Shown here: positions 35,440-43,753 of the stretch, one piece after another | Position numbering within the stretch: the first letter of the stretch is position 1 | How the letters are laid out: the number at the start of each line of letters is the position of its first letter | Assembly (NCBI RefSeq): GCF_900113375.1 | Contig: NZ_FOPC01000012.1 | Location: forward strand, 62,001 to 126,000 | DNA: 64,000 bases | Reading direction: 5' to 3' | Origin: Algoriphagus hitonicola | GTDB lineage: Bacteria; Bacteroidota; Bacteroidia; Cytophagales; Cyclobacteriaceae | Notes under the pieces: generated by a model | The model's input: the letters and a program-made list of their open reading frames with translations, nothing else | What the model was told of the DNA's origin: nothing | Database searches by the model: none | Program-made: the position numbers and the translations under genes

Positions 35440-36609
35440 ATGAGTAAAAATTTAATTTTATTTCTAGTTGTACTAAATTTTTCTTGCAATAGAGTTGAAA
35501 AATTTGAAAATAGTAGCTTAGAGGAAATCGAAATAGATTTAAGCGAAACTATCGATTTAAGATTTACCGATTTTTTTGATACTACTTTAATTGTGCCATT
35601 GGAGGTGACAGAAAATTCCCTTCTAGGAGAAGCGACAAAAGTGATCACCACAGAGAGCTTTATCTTTGTCTTGGATAGACATGTTTCTGAATCACTTTAC
35701 ATTTTTGACTATCAAGGTAAATTAATTAATTTTTTTTCTGGGACAGGAAATGGACCTGAAGAATTCTTGAGAGTTACCAATTTTTACCTTTCCAAGGATT
35801 CAGATATTGTTTTTATCCAAGATAGTTCATTGTCTAAAATTTTGGCATTCAATTTTGATGGAGAATTGATTTTTGAAAAGAAATTTGACTTTAGAGAGTC
35901 TTTTAATGATATGATTCCATATGAGGATGGGTATCTCATTTTGAAACCTTCGCTTGATAATCTTTCAATTGAATTAGAATATTTAGATCAGAATTTAGAT
36001 TTCGTGGAAACACCACTTGAATTTATTGAGAATGATTTTTTATTAGAGGCGGGATCAAAGTTTCAGTTTTTTTATCCTGGGTCTGATGGTGATTTATTTT
36101 TTAAGGAAACTTTATCCAGTAATCTTTATTTACTAAACTCTGGAGAATATCAGGTCTTCTCGTTAGAATTCCCTGAAGATCGCATTTTTTCTCTATCAAA
36201 TTTACCTTGGGATGACTCAAAGCCTTCAATTCACATGGTAAAACTTTTTCAGGAGATAAGATTTAATAATTTTTTAAACCTTGGGGATCAGGTTTTGGAT
36301 TTAGGAGATCTTGTTTTTGTAAATTTTTATGAGGGGGGAAGGCTTGGTCTTTTAGCTTTTGATAAAGTAGAAAATAAAGCAAGAATTGTCTCCAGCTTTA
36401 AAAATGATATGGATGGTGTTATTGAAAATCTCCCCGCAATTTTCCCAACGAACTTTCAGGCAAATCAAATGATTATCAACTTGTCGCCTACCGAAATTTA
36501 TTCATCCATAGAAATGAGAAAAGGAATAAATCCCTACCAAGATTATCTCACGGAGATTTTACCAAGTTTGGAAGAAAATCCTGTTCTATTTATTTATAGG
36601 AAGAAATAA
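35440..36609 (+). CDS. 6-bladed beta-propeller lipoprotein
   Basis: I start at the ATG of MSKNLILFLVVLNFSCNRVE (389 residues), giving a lipoprotein with lipobox NFSC. The frame is open upstream through the peptide gene, but that part is out of character. The protein matches the Bacteroidota 6-bladed beta-propeller family: FFDTTLIVPLEVTENSLLGE, then blades such as FIFVLDRHVSESLYIFDYQG and NFFSGTGNGPEEFLRVTNFY. It is expected on the outer face of the cytoplasmic or outer membrane. Function of the family is not established; pairing with a small secreted peptide recurs. AT-rich composition suggests acquisition. A terminator follows at once. Confidence 0.85.
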   Translation: MSKNLILFLVVLNFSCNRVEKFENSSLEEIEIDLSETIDLRFTDFFDTTLIVPLEVTENSLLGEATKVITTESFIFVLDRHVSESLYIFDYQGKLINFFSGTGNGPEEFLRVTNFYLSKDSDIVFIQDSSLSKILAFNFDGELIFEKKFDFRESFNDMIPYEDGYLILKPSLDNLSIELEYLDQNLDFVETPLEFIENDFLLEAGSKFQFFYPGSDGDLFFKETLSSNLYLLNSGEYQVFSLEFPEDRIFSLSNLPWDDSKPSIHMVKLFQEIRFNNFLNLGDQVLDLGDLVFVNFYEGGRLGLLAFDKVENKARIVSSFKNDMDGVIENLPAIFPTNFQANQMIINLSPTEIYSSIEMRKGINPYQDYLTEILPSLEENPVLFIYRKK

Positions 36610-36610
36610 A

Positions 36611-36640
36611 AAAACGACCCAAATCATAGGTCGTCTTTTT
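36611..36640 (+). terminator. Intrinsic terminator after the propeller gene
   Basis: ACGACC (36614-36619) pairs with GGTCGT (36629-36634), followed by CTTTTT; extra A/T pairing extends the stem. Confidence 0.85.
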
Positions 36641-36664
36641 GAATCTACTAAACCAACTTTATTC

Positions 36665-37525
36665 TTAACTATTCACTGTTTCTTCTTCGATTTCGACCAA
36701 GGCCACGGCTCCATGAATGGCTGTTTCGTCTAGCTCGGAGAGCAAAATCTGGAAATTTTCTAATACCGTAGGATAGGCAAAAGTAGATAGGGTATGTTCA
36801 AGAGAAGCTTTGAAAAGGGGGAAGGATTTCCGGATTGATCCGCCTAGAATAATGGCTTCAGGAGCTAGGGTGTATAAAATGTGCTTGAACAATTCTCCAA
36901 GATGATGACCAAATTCATCAAATGCCTTTTGGGCGACCAAATCCCCAGCCATGGCCCGTTTTGCCAAGGCTTTGGGTTTGCTTTGATAGTAATTTAGAAA
37001 GAATTTTCCGCTGCAATAGTGTTCAAAATTGTGTTCCAAATAAGGCACGCTGCACCATTCCCCCGCCGCTGAATTTACTCCTGAATAGAGATGGCCATTG
37101 ATAACGATCCCACCTCCCAAGCCCGTGCCCAAGGTGATCCCGATCATGTTTTTGAATTTTCGGCCTACTCCAAATTTATGTACGCCCAAGGCAAAGCAGT
37201 TGGCGTCGTTATTTATAAATACAGGCCGGGCAAACCGTTCGGTCAAGAACTTGCCCAATTCTACATGCTGAAAAGCAGGAATATTGGATAGACCAAGGAC
37301 GATCCCTTCCTCTACATTGACCAGTCCAGGGATTCCCACTCCGATTCCTGCGGGATCATATTCTAGGTACGATTCGATAAAAACCGCAATGGTTTCCAAA
37401 ATATGTTCTTTGTCCTCATGGGCCGGTGTAGGAATGGACCGGATATCCTCCAAATGGCCTTTGATCAGCACACCACCTTTGATGCCGGTGCCTCCGATGT
37501 CAATTCCCAAAATGGCCTTTTCCAT
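36665..37525 (-). CDS. ROK family sugar kinase (probable amino-sugar kinase)
   Basis: The 286-residue protein has the ASKHA phosphate motif GIDIGGTGIKGGVL at its start, GIPGLVNVEEGIV, the catalytic region FINNDANCFALG, and GITLGTGLGGGIVINGHLYS. The classical ROK zinc motif CxCGxxGCxE is reduced to EHYCSGKFF, as in several Bacteroidota kinases. It lacks a helix-turn-helix, so it is a kinase and not a repressor. Being 93 bases downstream of the NagB fusion gene on the same strand, phosphorylation of an amino sugar such as GlcNAc or glucosamine is the best guess; glucose is the alternative. Confidence 0.88.
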   Translation of the reverse strand: MEKAILGIDIGGTGIKGGVLIKGHLEDIRSIPTPAHEDKEHILETIAVFIESYLEYDPAGIGVGIPGLVNVEEGIVLGLSNIPAFQHVELGKFLTERFARPVFINNDANCFALGVHKFGVGRKFKNMIGITLGTGLGGGIVINGHLYSGVNSAAGEWCSVPYLEHNFEHYCSGKFFLNYYQSKPKALAKRAMAGDLVAQKAFDEFGHHLGELFKHILYTLAPEAIILGGSIRKSFPLFKASLEHTLSTFAYPTVLENFQILLSELDETAIHGAVALVEIEEETVNS

Positions 37526-37618
37526 TCGTTTAGGTTATGTTGGTTGATAATTAGGTTTGAGTCAAAAATCGGTTCAGTTTTTAAGACTTCTCCGTGTTTT
37601 TGAAAAAAGGAAAGGCTT

Positions 37619-39946
37619 TTAGAGCATTCCCTCGATAGATTTTTCCAGTTCTCTGGCAGTTGCCAAAAACTCATCCACGTTCATATCCCGGAAGAAAATC
37701 AATCCATGGCTGGAGCGAACTTTGGCGCGCTCGTGAAGATAGAAGTAGTTTTTGCCCAGCAAAAGCTGAATGTCATTTAATTGTCCGACCCAGGTTCGTT
37801 TGGCCACGGTACTAAACTTGCCATTGTGCGAATAGCTTGGGAAAGAAGCATTGACCTGACTTAGGTAGCAGTTGGCAAAAGAGTCCTCCATGACCGACAT
37901 GTCTCCGAGAGAAACGGGTACAATCACATTGGCTTCATGCGGCTCAAATTTGAACCAGACGTTTCGATAACCAATAATTCGCAGCTCGCTCGTGTCATGC
38001 TCCTCGCTCCATTGACGTACCGCTTCGGCAGTAGCCTGAAGTACTTTGTAATGGGTGTCGGGTCCTGAACCTTCCGGATCGAGCGTTAAGCTAATCTTTG
38101 TAGGTTTAATTTTTCGGAACATTTCCACGATCGGTTCCACATCCCGTTTTTTGTCCGGTTGCTCAGTGAAAATATCCCCGGTGTAAAAGCCCAAGCGCAG
38201 GTGATGCACATTTTTTACCTGTACGCCAAAGTGGGCCCAAACCAATTCCTCCTCAAACTCCCGGATCATTCCTTTCAGTTTCTGGATTTTAGCCGGATTT
38301 TTCTCCCCGTCATAACTTCTTCGCAGGATACTGATCACATCATTAATCGTTTCGCGAAGCTGGGTTTTGTTTTTGATTTCATATACGATCACCAAGGCAC
38401 GCACCACGCGATGACAAAGGCCACGTTTTCGCGCATCGGCATTTTCAGAAGCCACATTGGTCAGGTAATGATAGACGTCTTTGTCAGTTTTGAGGCTGTA
38501 GCCAACGGCAAAGAAATCCTCATAATTGACCATTTGGATTTTGTTCTCATCCAAAAGTTTTTTGGTATGCTGAAGAGTTTCAATGACGAAAGTGTTGGTC
38601 ACTGCCGTAAATCCAGAGGTGAGCACACTGAAGTGGGCTTCGTTTGATGGTTCGCTGAGTTGGTTGGTGATATGGGGCAAAATTCCCAGCGATATATCAT
38701 CGTGATGTGGACCGGTATGAAGTAGCACTTCATTTCGCTCAGGCTCTAGGCCTTTGGCTAGCTTGGAATCCACACTTTGGATCACTTTGCTCACGGTATC
38801 TTCAGAAAGATCCGGAATGAGTTTGCAATAGCGATCATTTTTCAAGTCATCGAGTTTGAGGCGATGACCGTATTTGTTGAGTTTTTTGCAAAGATCAATA
38901 ACTGCCCGCTCGGTTTTTTCGAAGGTCCATTCCCCTTTTTGGTAATAGGAATCCATCGAATCGGTCAGTTTTACCGCAGCGCCTTTGGTGAGGTAGAATC
39001 TACCGTTTTTCAGCTTTTGAAGGACCGTGGCAGGATAGACATTATTGAGTGAGGTTTCTAGTGAATCTTTTACGATTCCAGCTTTGGCCTCTCCTGCCGC
39101 AATAATGATGGCCACGGCATCGGGATTGTACACGATAGTGTCCAGACCAATGGTAATGACGAGTCGGTTGGCCGAAACTTCGATTCCGCCTAGATCTCCG
39201 GCGGCTACAGCCTGAGTTTCAAAATTGGTCTCCGTCAGTCTAGTTACCGAGTAAATGTGCGACCCGCGGGTATTGAAAGCAATGTGGCCATCCGGACCGA
39301 TTCCTCCGAGGAAGAAACCGATTCCGCCCAGATCACGGATTTTCTTCTCATAATCGGCACACCATTGATCGATTTTGTAGATGGAGTCTTGCTGGAGCTT
39401 TTCGAGCTCATTTTGTGGCTCTCGGAAGCGGAGTGAAAGGTCCACTTTCAGATCCGGGAAGATTTCGCTGTAATGTTTGCCTTCGGCCAAAGGAATTTCA
39501 TCCGAATTGATCAGGATGGCTTTTTCTTTGGATAAGCCAAATCCCTGCAAATAAAACTTATTGACGTAGTCGTAAAAGCTATTGTGCTGCTGGGAGGAAA
39601 TCGGGTAAAACTCATCAATCTGCACAAAAGTCAAATCTTTGAGCACCGGTTTTTTGGTCGATCCCAGCCCGTATTTTTCACGGATTTCTTTTCCTTTTTT
39701 ACTGTCCCAGTTTTCGAGTAGATATTGAGTCCATTTGATAAAAAACTCCGGTGTCTTTCCTGTCGGCAAGCTGATCACTCCCTCCGGATTTGCGGAAGCC
39801 CATTCGAGGAATCTACAAGCGGTGAGGAGCCCCAGCTTAGGAAAATTATCCACCATAAGATAGGGGATTTTTGTGCTGATTTTTTCAACACCGGATTCCT
39901 GAAGGAAATTTTTCTCGACTTCCGAAAGCGGATACTTACTGAGCAT
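37619..39946 (-). CDS. NagB-like glucosamine-6-phosphate deaminase fused to a PIG-L/LmbE domain
   Basis: A 775-residue protein. The N-terminal 340 residues resemble NagB: SLPTGKTPEFFIKW, FVQIDEFYPISSQQHNSFYD (catalytic Asp in the D-E-F/Y motif), GFFLGGIGPDGHIAFNTRGS. From about residue 405 a PIG-L-type deacetylase domain starts with VLLHTGPHHDDISLGILPHI, the zinc motif (normally HPDD, here HHDD). Deaminating isomerisation of GlcN6P to Fru6P plus deacetylation of an N-acetylated sugar in one polypeptide would suit GlcNAc use with the neighbouring ROK kinase. Fusions of this kind are known from Bacteroidota, though this one is long. The order of reactions is inference. Confidence 0.88.
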   Translation of the reverse strand: MLSKYPLSEVEKNFLQESGVEKISTKIPYLMVDNFPKLGLLTACRFLEWASANPEGVISLPTGKTPEFFIKWTQYLLENWDSKKGKEIREKYGLGSTKKPVLKDLTFVQIDEFYPISSQQHNSFYDYVNKFYLQGFGLSKEKAILINSDEIPLAEGKHYSEIFPDLKVDLSLRFREPQNELEKLQQDSIYKIDQWCADYEKKIRDLGGIGFFLGGIGPDGHIAFNTRGSHIYSVTRLTETNFETQAVAAGDLGGIEVSANRLVITIGLDTIVYNPDAVAIIIAAGEAKAGIVKDSLETSLNNVYPATVLQKLKNGRFYLTKGAAVKLTDSMDSYYQKGEWTFEKTERAVIDLCKKLNKYGHRLKLDDLKNDRYCKLIPDLSEDTVSKVIQSVDSKLAKGLEPERNEVLLHTGPHHDDISLGILPHITNQLSEPSNEAHFSVLTSGFTAVTNTFVIETLQHTKKLLDENKIQMVNYEDFFAVGYSLKTDKDVYHYLTNVASENADARKRGLCHRVVRALVIVYEIKNKTQLRETINDVISILRRSYDGEKNPAKIQKLKGMIREFEEELVWAHFGVQVKNVHHLRLGFYTGDIFTEQPDKKRDVEPIVEMFRKIKPTKISLTLDPEGSGPDTHYKVLQATAEAVRQWSEEHDTSELRIIGYRNVWFKFEPHEANVIVPVSLGDMSVMEDSFANCYLSQVNASFPSYSHNGKFSTVAKRTWVGQLNDIQLLLGKNYFYLHERAKVRSSHGLIFFRDMNVDEFLATARELEKSIEGML

Positions 39947-40186
39947 ACTGGTTAGACAGATTAAGGTTTGTAAGATGTGTTGTCATTTGTGCTAAAGCCA
40001 AATAAAAAGAATCAGGAAATCGGTTGCCTTCAATATTTTGTCCTTCAATTGGATTATTGATGAAATTATCTATTGAATTGGGCCTTCCTTTTTGCAATTT
40101 ATTTGTTTTAACAAAATTAAAAAACTTTGGCTAATAAAAAACAACTTTTATAAAAAATTTAATAAAGTCGGTTCAGTCTGTAAAAT
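39947..40186. other. Spacer between the DUF294 and NagB-fusion genes
   Basis: This 240-base AT-rich spacer lies between two minus-strand genes and should contain the promoter of the NagB fusion. I see no stable hairpin, repeat or clear operator in it. Confidence 0.5.
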
Positions 40187-41641
40187 TTATAGACTTCTGG
40201 TAAAGGTCAATTTGATTCGTGCCTGGAAATCCCTAATAACTTTAAAAATCTCAGTTAAGGTGACGGATTGTACTTTGGTGAGGTTTGAAAGTTTGAGGTA
40301 ATTTTTGGGTTTACTTTTTTCGGTCAATATCAGTTGAGATTGGTTTTCAAGTCGAAGCGACATCAAGTAATTAAAAGCATGCAATAGTTCTTGGCTTTCG
40401 GGCTCGGAGAAGACTCCTTTTTGTCGCAAAATTTCAATTCGCTTTGCGGTGTTGGGTTCGAAAATTTGACATTTGAGTGCATAAACCCGCGCTAAATCTA
40501 CAATAGGACGCATGATTTGTTTGATGTTGATTTGTTTTTCCCCGTCGATTTTTTCGCTTTTGATATTTCTGAAAAAGGTCAAAGGAGGCTCGTATTGGAG
40601 TGCATTGTAGCCCAGATTCATAAAAAATCGCTCAGAAGCCTTTTCGAGTAGCTTTCCCATGTGGGATTGCAAATCCTCAAGAAGCTCACTTTCTCCATAT
40701 ATCGCCCGACAGTCAAAAAAGGTGGTATAATTCATGGCCGTTTCCTGTGAGGCATCAGAAATCCATTGCTCATAGTTTCGCTTCCAGTGGGAGAGCGAAT
40801 GCGTCCATTTGGGATTCATGGCCATCAATTCCCCTTCGCAAAAGACGATACCGATTTGATCTAATGCGGTCGATACCCGCGTGGCAAAATCGAGAAAATA
40901 GGCCCTAACGATCTCTCGCTGTTCGTTGGCTTTGTCTTCATAAATGATCGCATTGTCCTGATCGGTTTTCAGGGTGAGTTCGCCTCTTCCTTCACTGCCT
41001 AGGACAAAAAAGACGAATTTTGCCGGAGCAGGACCAATCTCTTTGATTACCCGCTCAATGACGCGTTGGGTGATCGTATCCGCAACGGTGGTAATGATTT
41101 GATTGACAATCGTTGCCTTCATCCCACGGCTCAGAAGTAGGTGAATGATTTCGGGCATTCGTTCCCATTTGCTTCGGAGTTCGGGGATTTGTCGGGCTTC
41201 TTTGACCGATTGAATAAACATAAAAGGACCTTGGCTTTGCTCAGTCAAGACTTTGGTTCGGCTGATCCAGCCTACAAATTGCTCGTTTTCCTTGACCAAA
41301 AGGTAGCGGGATTTAGTCCGAAACATTAGCATCAATGCCTCGACTAAACTGGCATCCGGATGAATAGATACCATGTCAAATTCCATGATTTGGGAGACCG
41401 GGGACTGGGGCGAAAGCCCTTTGGCCAAGACTTGATCCCGAAGGGTGATATCAGTGATATATCCTTGAATTTGCTGAGCGGATTCCCCGATAAATAAACA
41501 ACTTACCTGCTCTCGGGCCATACGCACCGCGCAGGATTGGATGGAGGCATTAGGCTTTTCTAGCCGTAAATTCCGAAAATGCAGATCATTGACCTTTTTA
41601 GAATAAAATTGGTCCGATATGAAAGAAGTCTCTTTGTTCAT
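40187..41641 (-). CDS. CBS-pair and DUF294 nucleotidyltransferase-like protein
   Basis: The 484-residue cytoplasmic protein has a pair of CBS domains in the first third (SCLFIGESAQQIQGYITDIT; MVSIHPDASLVEALMLMF; LLVKENEQFVGWISRTKVL), then a GlnD-like nucleotidyltransferase domain with FVFFVLGSEGRGELTLKTDQ followed by DNAIIYED, containing the GS...DxD metal-binding pattern, and a C-terminal DUF294 helical domain. Such proteins are believed to sense adenosine nucleotides through CBS and modify an unknown partner. In many genomes they sit with sodium-solute symporters or exonucleases; here there is none. Target unknown. Confidence 0.88.
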   Translation of the reverse strand: MNKETSFISDQFYSKKVNDLHFRNLRLEKPNASIQSCAVRMAREQVSCLFIGESAQQIQGYITDITLRDQVLAKGLSPQSPVSQIMEFDMVSIHPDASLVEALMLMFRTKSRYLLVKENEQFVGWISRTKVLTEQSQGPFMFIQSVKEARQIPELRSKWERMPEIIHLLLSRGMKATIVNQIITTVADTITQRVIERVIKEIGPAPAKFVFFVLGSEGRGELTLKTDQDNAIIYEDKANEQREIVRAYFLDFATRVSTALDQIGIVFCEGELMAMNPKWTHSLSHWKRNYEQWISDASQETAMNYTTFFDCRAIYGESELLEDLQSHMGKLLEKASERFFMNLGYNALQYEPPLTFFRNIKSEKIDGEKQINIKQIMRPIVDLARVYALKCQIFEPNTAKRIEILRQKGVFSEPESQELLHAFNYLMSLRLENQSQLILTEKSKPKNYLKLSNLTKVQSVTLTEIFKVIRDFQARIKLTFTRSL

Positions 41642-41743
41642 CCGGTCTAAATTACAGAATCTTACAATTTTCTAATGCGATTTTTTCATTCCCCTAGCAG
41701 AGTATATCTTTAAAATCTCATCCTATTCTAACCCAGCTTAACC

Positions 41744-43639
41744 ATGCTAATCATAGTCACCGGCGTATCCGGTACCGGAAAAACTACTTTGGGTACGGGC
41801 CTTTCCCAGCAGTTTCATCTTCCATTTTTTGATGCAGATGATTTTCACCCAGCCGAAAATATTGCAAAAATGAGTCAGGGAATGCCCCTGAATGATGATG
41901 ATCGCCAACCTTGGCTTTTGTCTCTAGCCAAAAAGCTTGAAGAGTCTGAAAAAACCGGTGGAGCGGTTTTAGCTTGCTCTGCACTCAAGGAATCCTATCG
42001 GCAGATGCTCAAGGTATCTGAAAATTTGCGTTGGGTTCATTTAATCGGTAAGCGGGATTTGATCTGGTCGCGGATGCTGGCGCGAAAAAATCACTACATG
42101 AAAGCCGAAATGCTGGATTCCCAATTGGCCACTTGGGAGGATCCAAGCTATGGTTTTCAGCTTTCGATTGATCAATCCCCGGAAATTATGCTTTCAGAAG
42201 CGGTCCGGTATATTCAATCAAATCCATTGGCAATGAAAATGGGTGTGATCGGAATGGGAGTAATGGGGAAAAGTTTGGCGCTGAATCTGGCTGAAAAGGG
42301 AGTACCTGTTTCACTTTATAATCGCTTTGTCGAAGGAAAAGAGGAGGGAATTGCCAACAAGGTGCTGGAAGAAAATCCTGATTTTGCCAATATGCTGGCA
42401 TTTGAAAATTTGGACGCTTTTTTGGATTCTCTGGAAAGACCTAGAAAAATCCTGATGATGATCCCAGCAGGAGCAGCGATAGACCATCAGTTGGATACCC
42501 TTTTGCCAAAAATTGAAGAAGGAGATTTGATCATCGATGGGGGAAATTCCTTTTACAAAGATTCTGAGCGAAGAGTCCAAAGATTACATGAGGCGGGAAT
42601 GCATTTTCTTCCCATGGGTGTGTCAGGAGGAGAGGAAGGTGCTCGTAAAGGCCCGTCAATCATGCCCGGAGGAAATGCGGAAGGTTATGCGATGGTGGCC
42701 GATTTTTTAGGGAGAATATCCGCCAAAGATAAAAATGATAAACCCTGCGTCACCTATGTCGGGCCGGGAGGATCGGGACATTTTATCAAAATGGTGCATA
42801 ACTCTATCGAATATGGTGAGATGCAGGTTTTGGCGGAATTGACCCATTTGCTTCGATTTGGTTTTGGGTGTACTCCGGAAGAAGTTTCGGCGATTTATTC
42901 GGATTGGAATAAAGGTGATTTGAAATCTTATCTGCTGGAGATTACCGCTGATATTTTAGTATTCAAGGAAAATGGTGAATTGGTTCTGGATCAAATCCTC
43001 GATCAAGCCGGTCAAAAAGGGACGGGAGGTTGGTCGCTGACCACTGCACTGGAGTATGGTGTGCCGTATAGTCCCTTGGCTGAAGCCGTAAATGCTCGAG
43101 GGGTTTCAGGGGAAAAGTCGATGAGGATGGTGCTTTCCGAAGTCTTTCAGCATAAATTTCTTCCCGTTACAGATAAACTGGATGCTTGGCTTCCCAAAAT
43201 CAAGCAAGCTTATTGCTTGGCTCGAATTATCAATCATGAAGTGGGTTTTCGATTAATGAAAACAGTCTCAGAGGAAAAAAAATGGGAACTTAATTTTTAT
43301 GAAATCGCAAGGATTTGGACGAATGGTTGCATTATCCGATCAGGTTTGATGGAAAATATCTCAGAACACTATTCGGATTCTTTTTTTGAAATGAAAGGAA
43401 TCAAAGATTCAGTGATTTCGGACAGGGCAGCATTGGCCGAGCTAGTTGGGTTGGGAATTTCACATGGTTTTGCCATGCCGGTGATGAGTGCAGGGATCAA
43501 TTACCTCTTGGGAAGAATTACCTCCGATTCCAGTGCTTCCATGATTCAGGCGCAGCGCGATTATTTTGGTGCCCACACCTATCAGCGAAAAGATGATCCA
43601 AGAGGGGAATATTATCACACGCAGTGGAATTTAGAATAA
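41744..43639 (+). CDS. Fused gluconokinase / 6-phosphogluconate dehydrogenase
   Basis: A single 631-codon frame encodes two consecutive enzymes. Residues 1-160 are a GntK-type gluconokinase with P-loop GVSGTGKTT (7-15), FFDADDFHPAENIAKMSQGM and the CSALKESYR motif. From Met164 (MKMGVIGMGVMGKSLALNLA) a complete 6-phosphogluconate dehydrogenase follows, with the IDGGNSFYKDSERR block, MPGGNAEGY, the catalytic region FIKMVHNSIEYGEMQ, KGTGGWSL and the GYFGAHTY-like C-terminal end DYFGAHTYQRKDDPRGEYYH. Gluconate would be phosphorylated and then oxidatively decarboxylated to ribulose 5-phosphate with NAD(P)H made. No ribosome-binding site is visible before Met164, so the fusion appears real. Confidence 0.93.
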   Translation: MLIIVTGVSGTGKTTLGTGLSQQFHLPFFDADDFHPAENIAKMSQGMPLNDDDRQPWLLSLAKKLEESEKTGGAVLACSALKESYRQMLKVSENLRWVHLIGKRDLIWSRMLARKNHYMKAEMLDSQLATWEDPSYGFQLSIDQSPEIMLSEAVRYIQSNPLAMKMGVIGMGVMGKSLALNLAEKGVPVSLYNRFVEGKEEGIANKVLEENPDFANMLAFENLDAFLDSLERPRKILMMIPAGAAIDHQLDTLLPKIEEGDLIIDGGNSFYKDSERRVQRLHEAGMHFLPMGVSGGEEGARKGPSIMPGGNAEGYAMVADFLGRISAKDKNDKPCVTYVGPGGSGHFIKMVHNSIEYGEMQVLAELTHLLRFGFGCTPEEVSAIYSDWNKGDLKSYLLEITADILVFKENGELVLDQILDQAGQKGTGGWSLTTALEYGVPYSPLAEAVNARGVSGEKSMRMVLSEVFQHKFLPVTDKLDAWLPKIKQAYCLARIINHEVGFRLMKTVSEEKKWELNFYEIARIWTNGCIIRSGLMENISEHYSDSFFEMKGIKDSVISDRAALAELVGLGISHGFAMPVMSAGINYLLGRITSDSSASMIQAQRDYFGAHTYQRKDDPRGEYYHTQWNLE

Positions 43640-43640
43640 A

Positions 43641-43674
43641 TCGGAAGTGCTTTTCTGCTTCTGATTTTTTTATT
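43641..43674 (+). terminator. Intrinsic terminator after the gluconokinase/6PGDH gene
   Basis: AATCGGAAG pairs with CTTCTGATT (one G-T wobble) around a loop of about ten bases, followed by seven Ts. Confidence 0.78.
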
Positions 43675-43753
43675 CCAATCAAAAAATTCCACCACCGGAT
43701 TGGTTTCGAACCATGAAAGGACGAAATTCAGTGCAAACCCAATATCACCTGCT

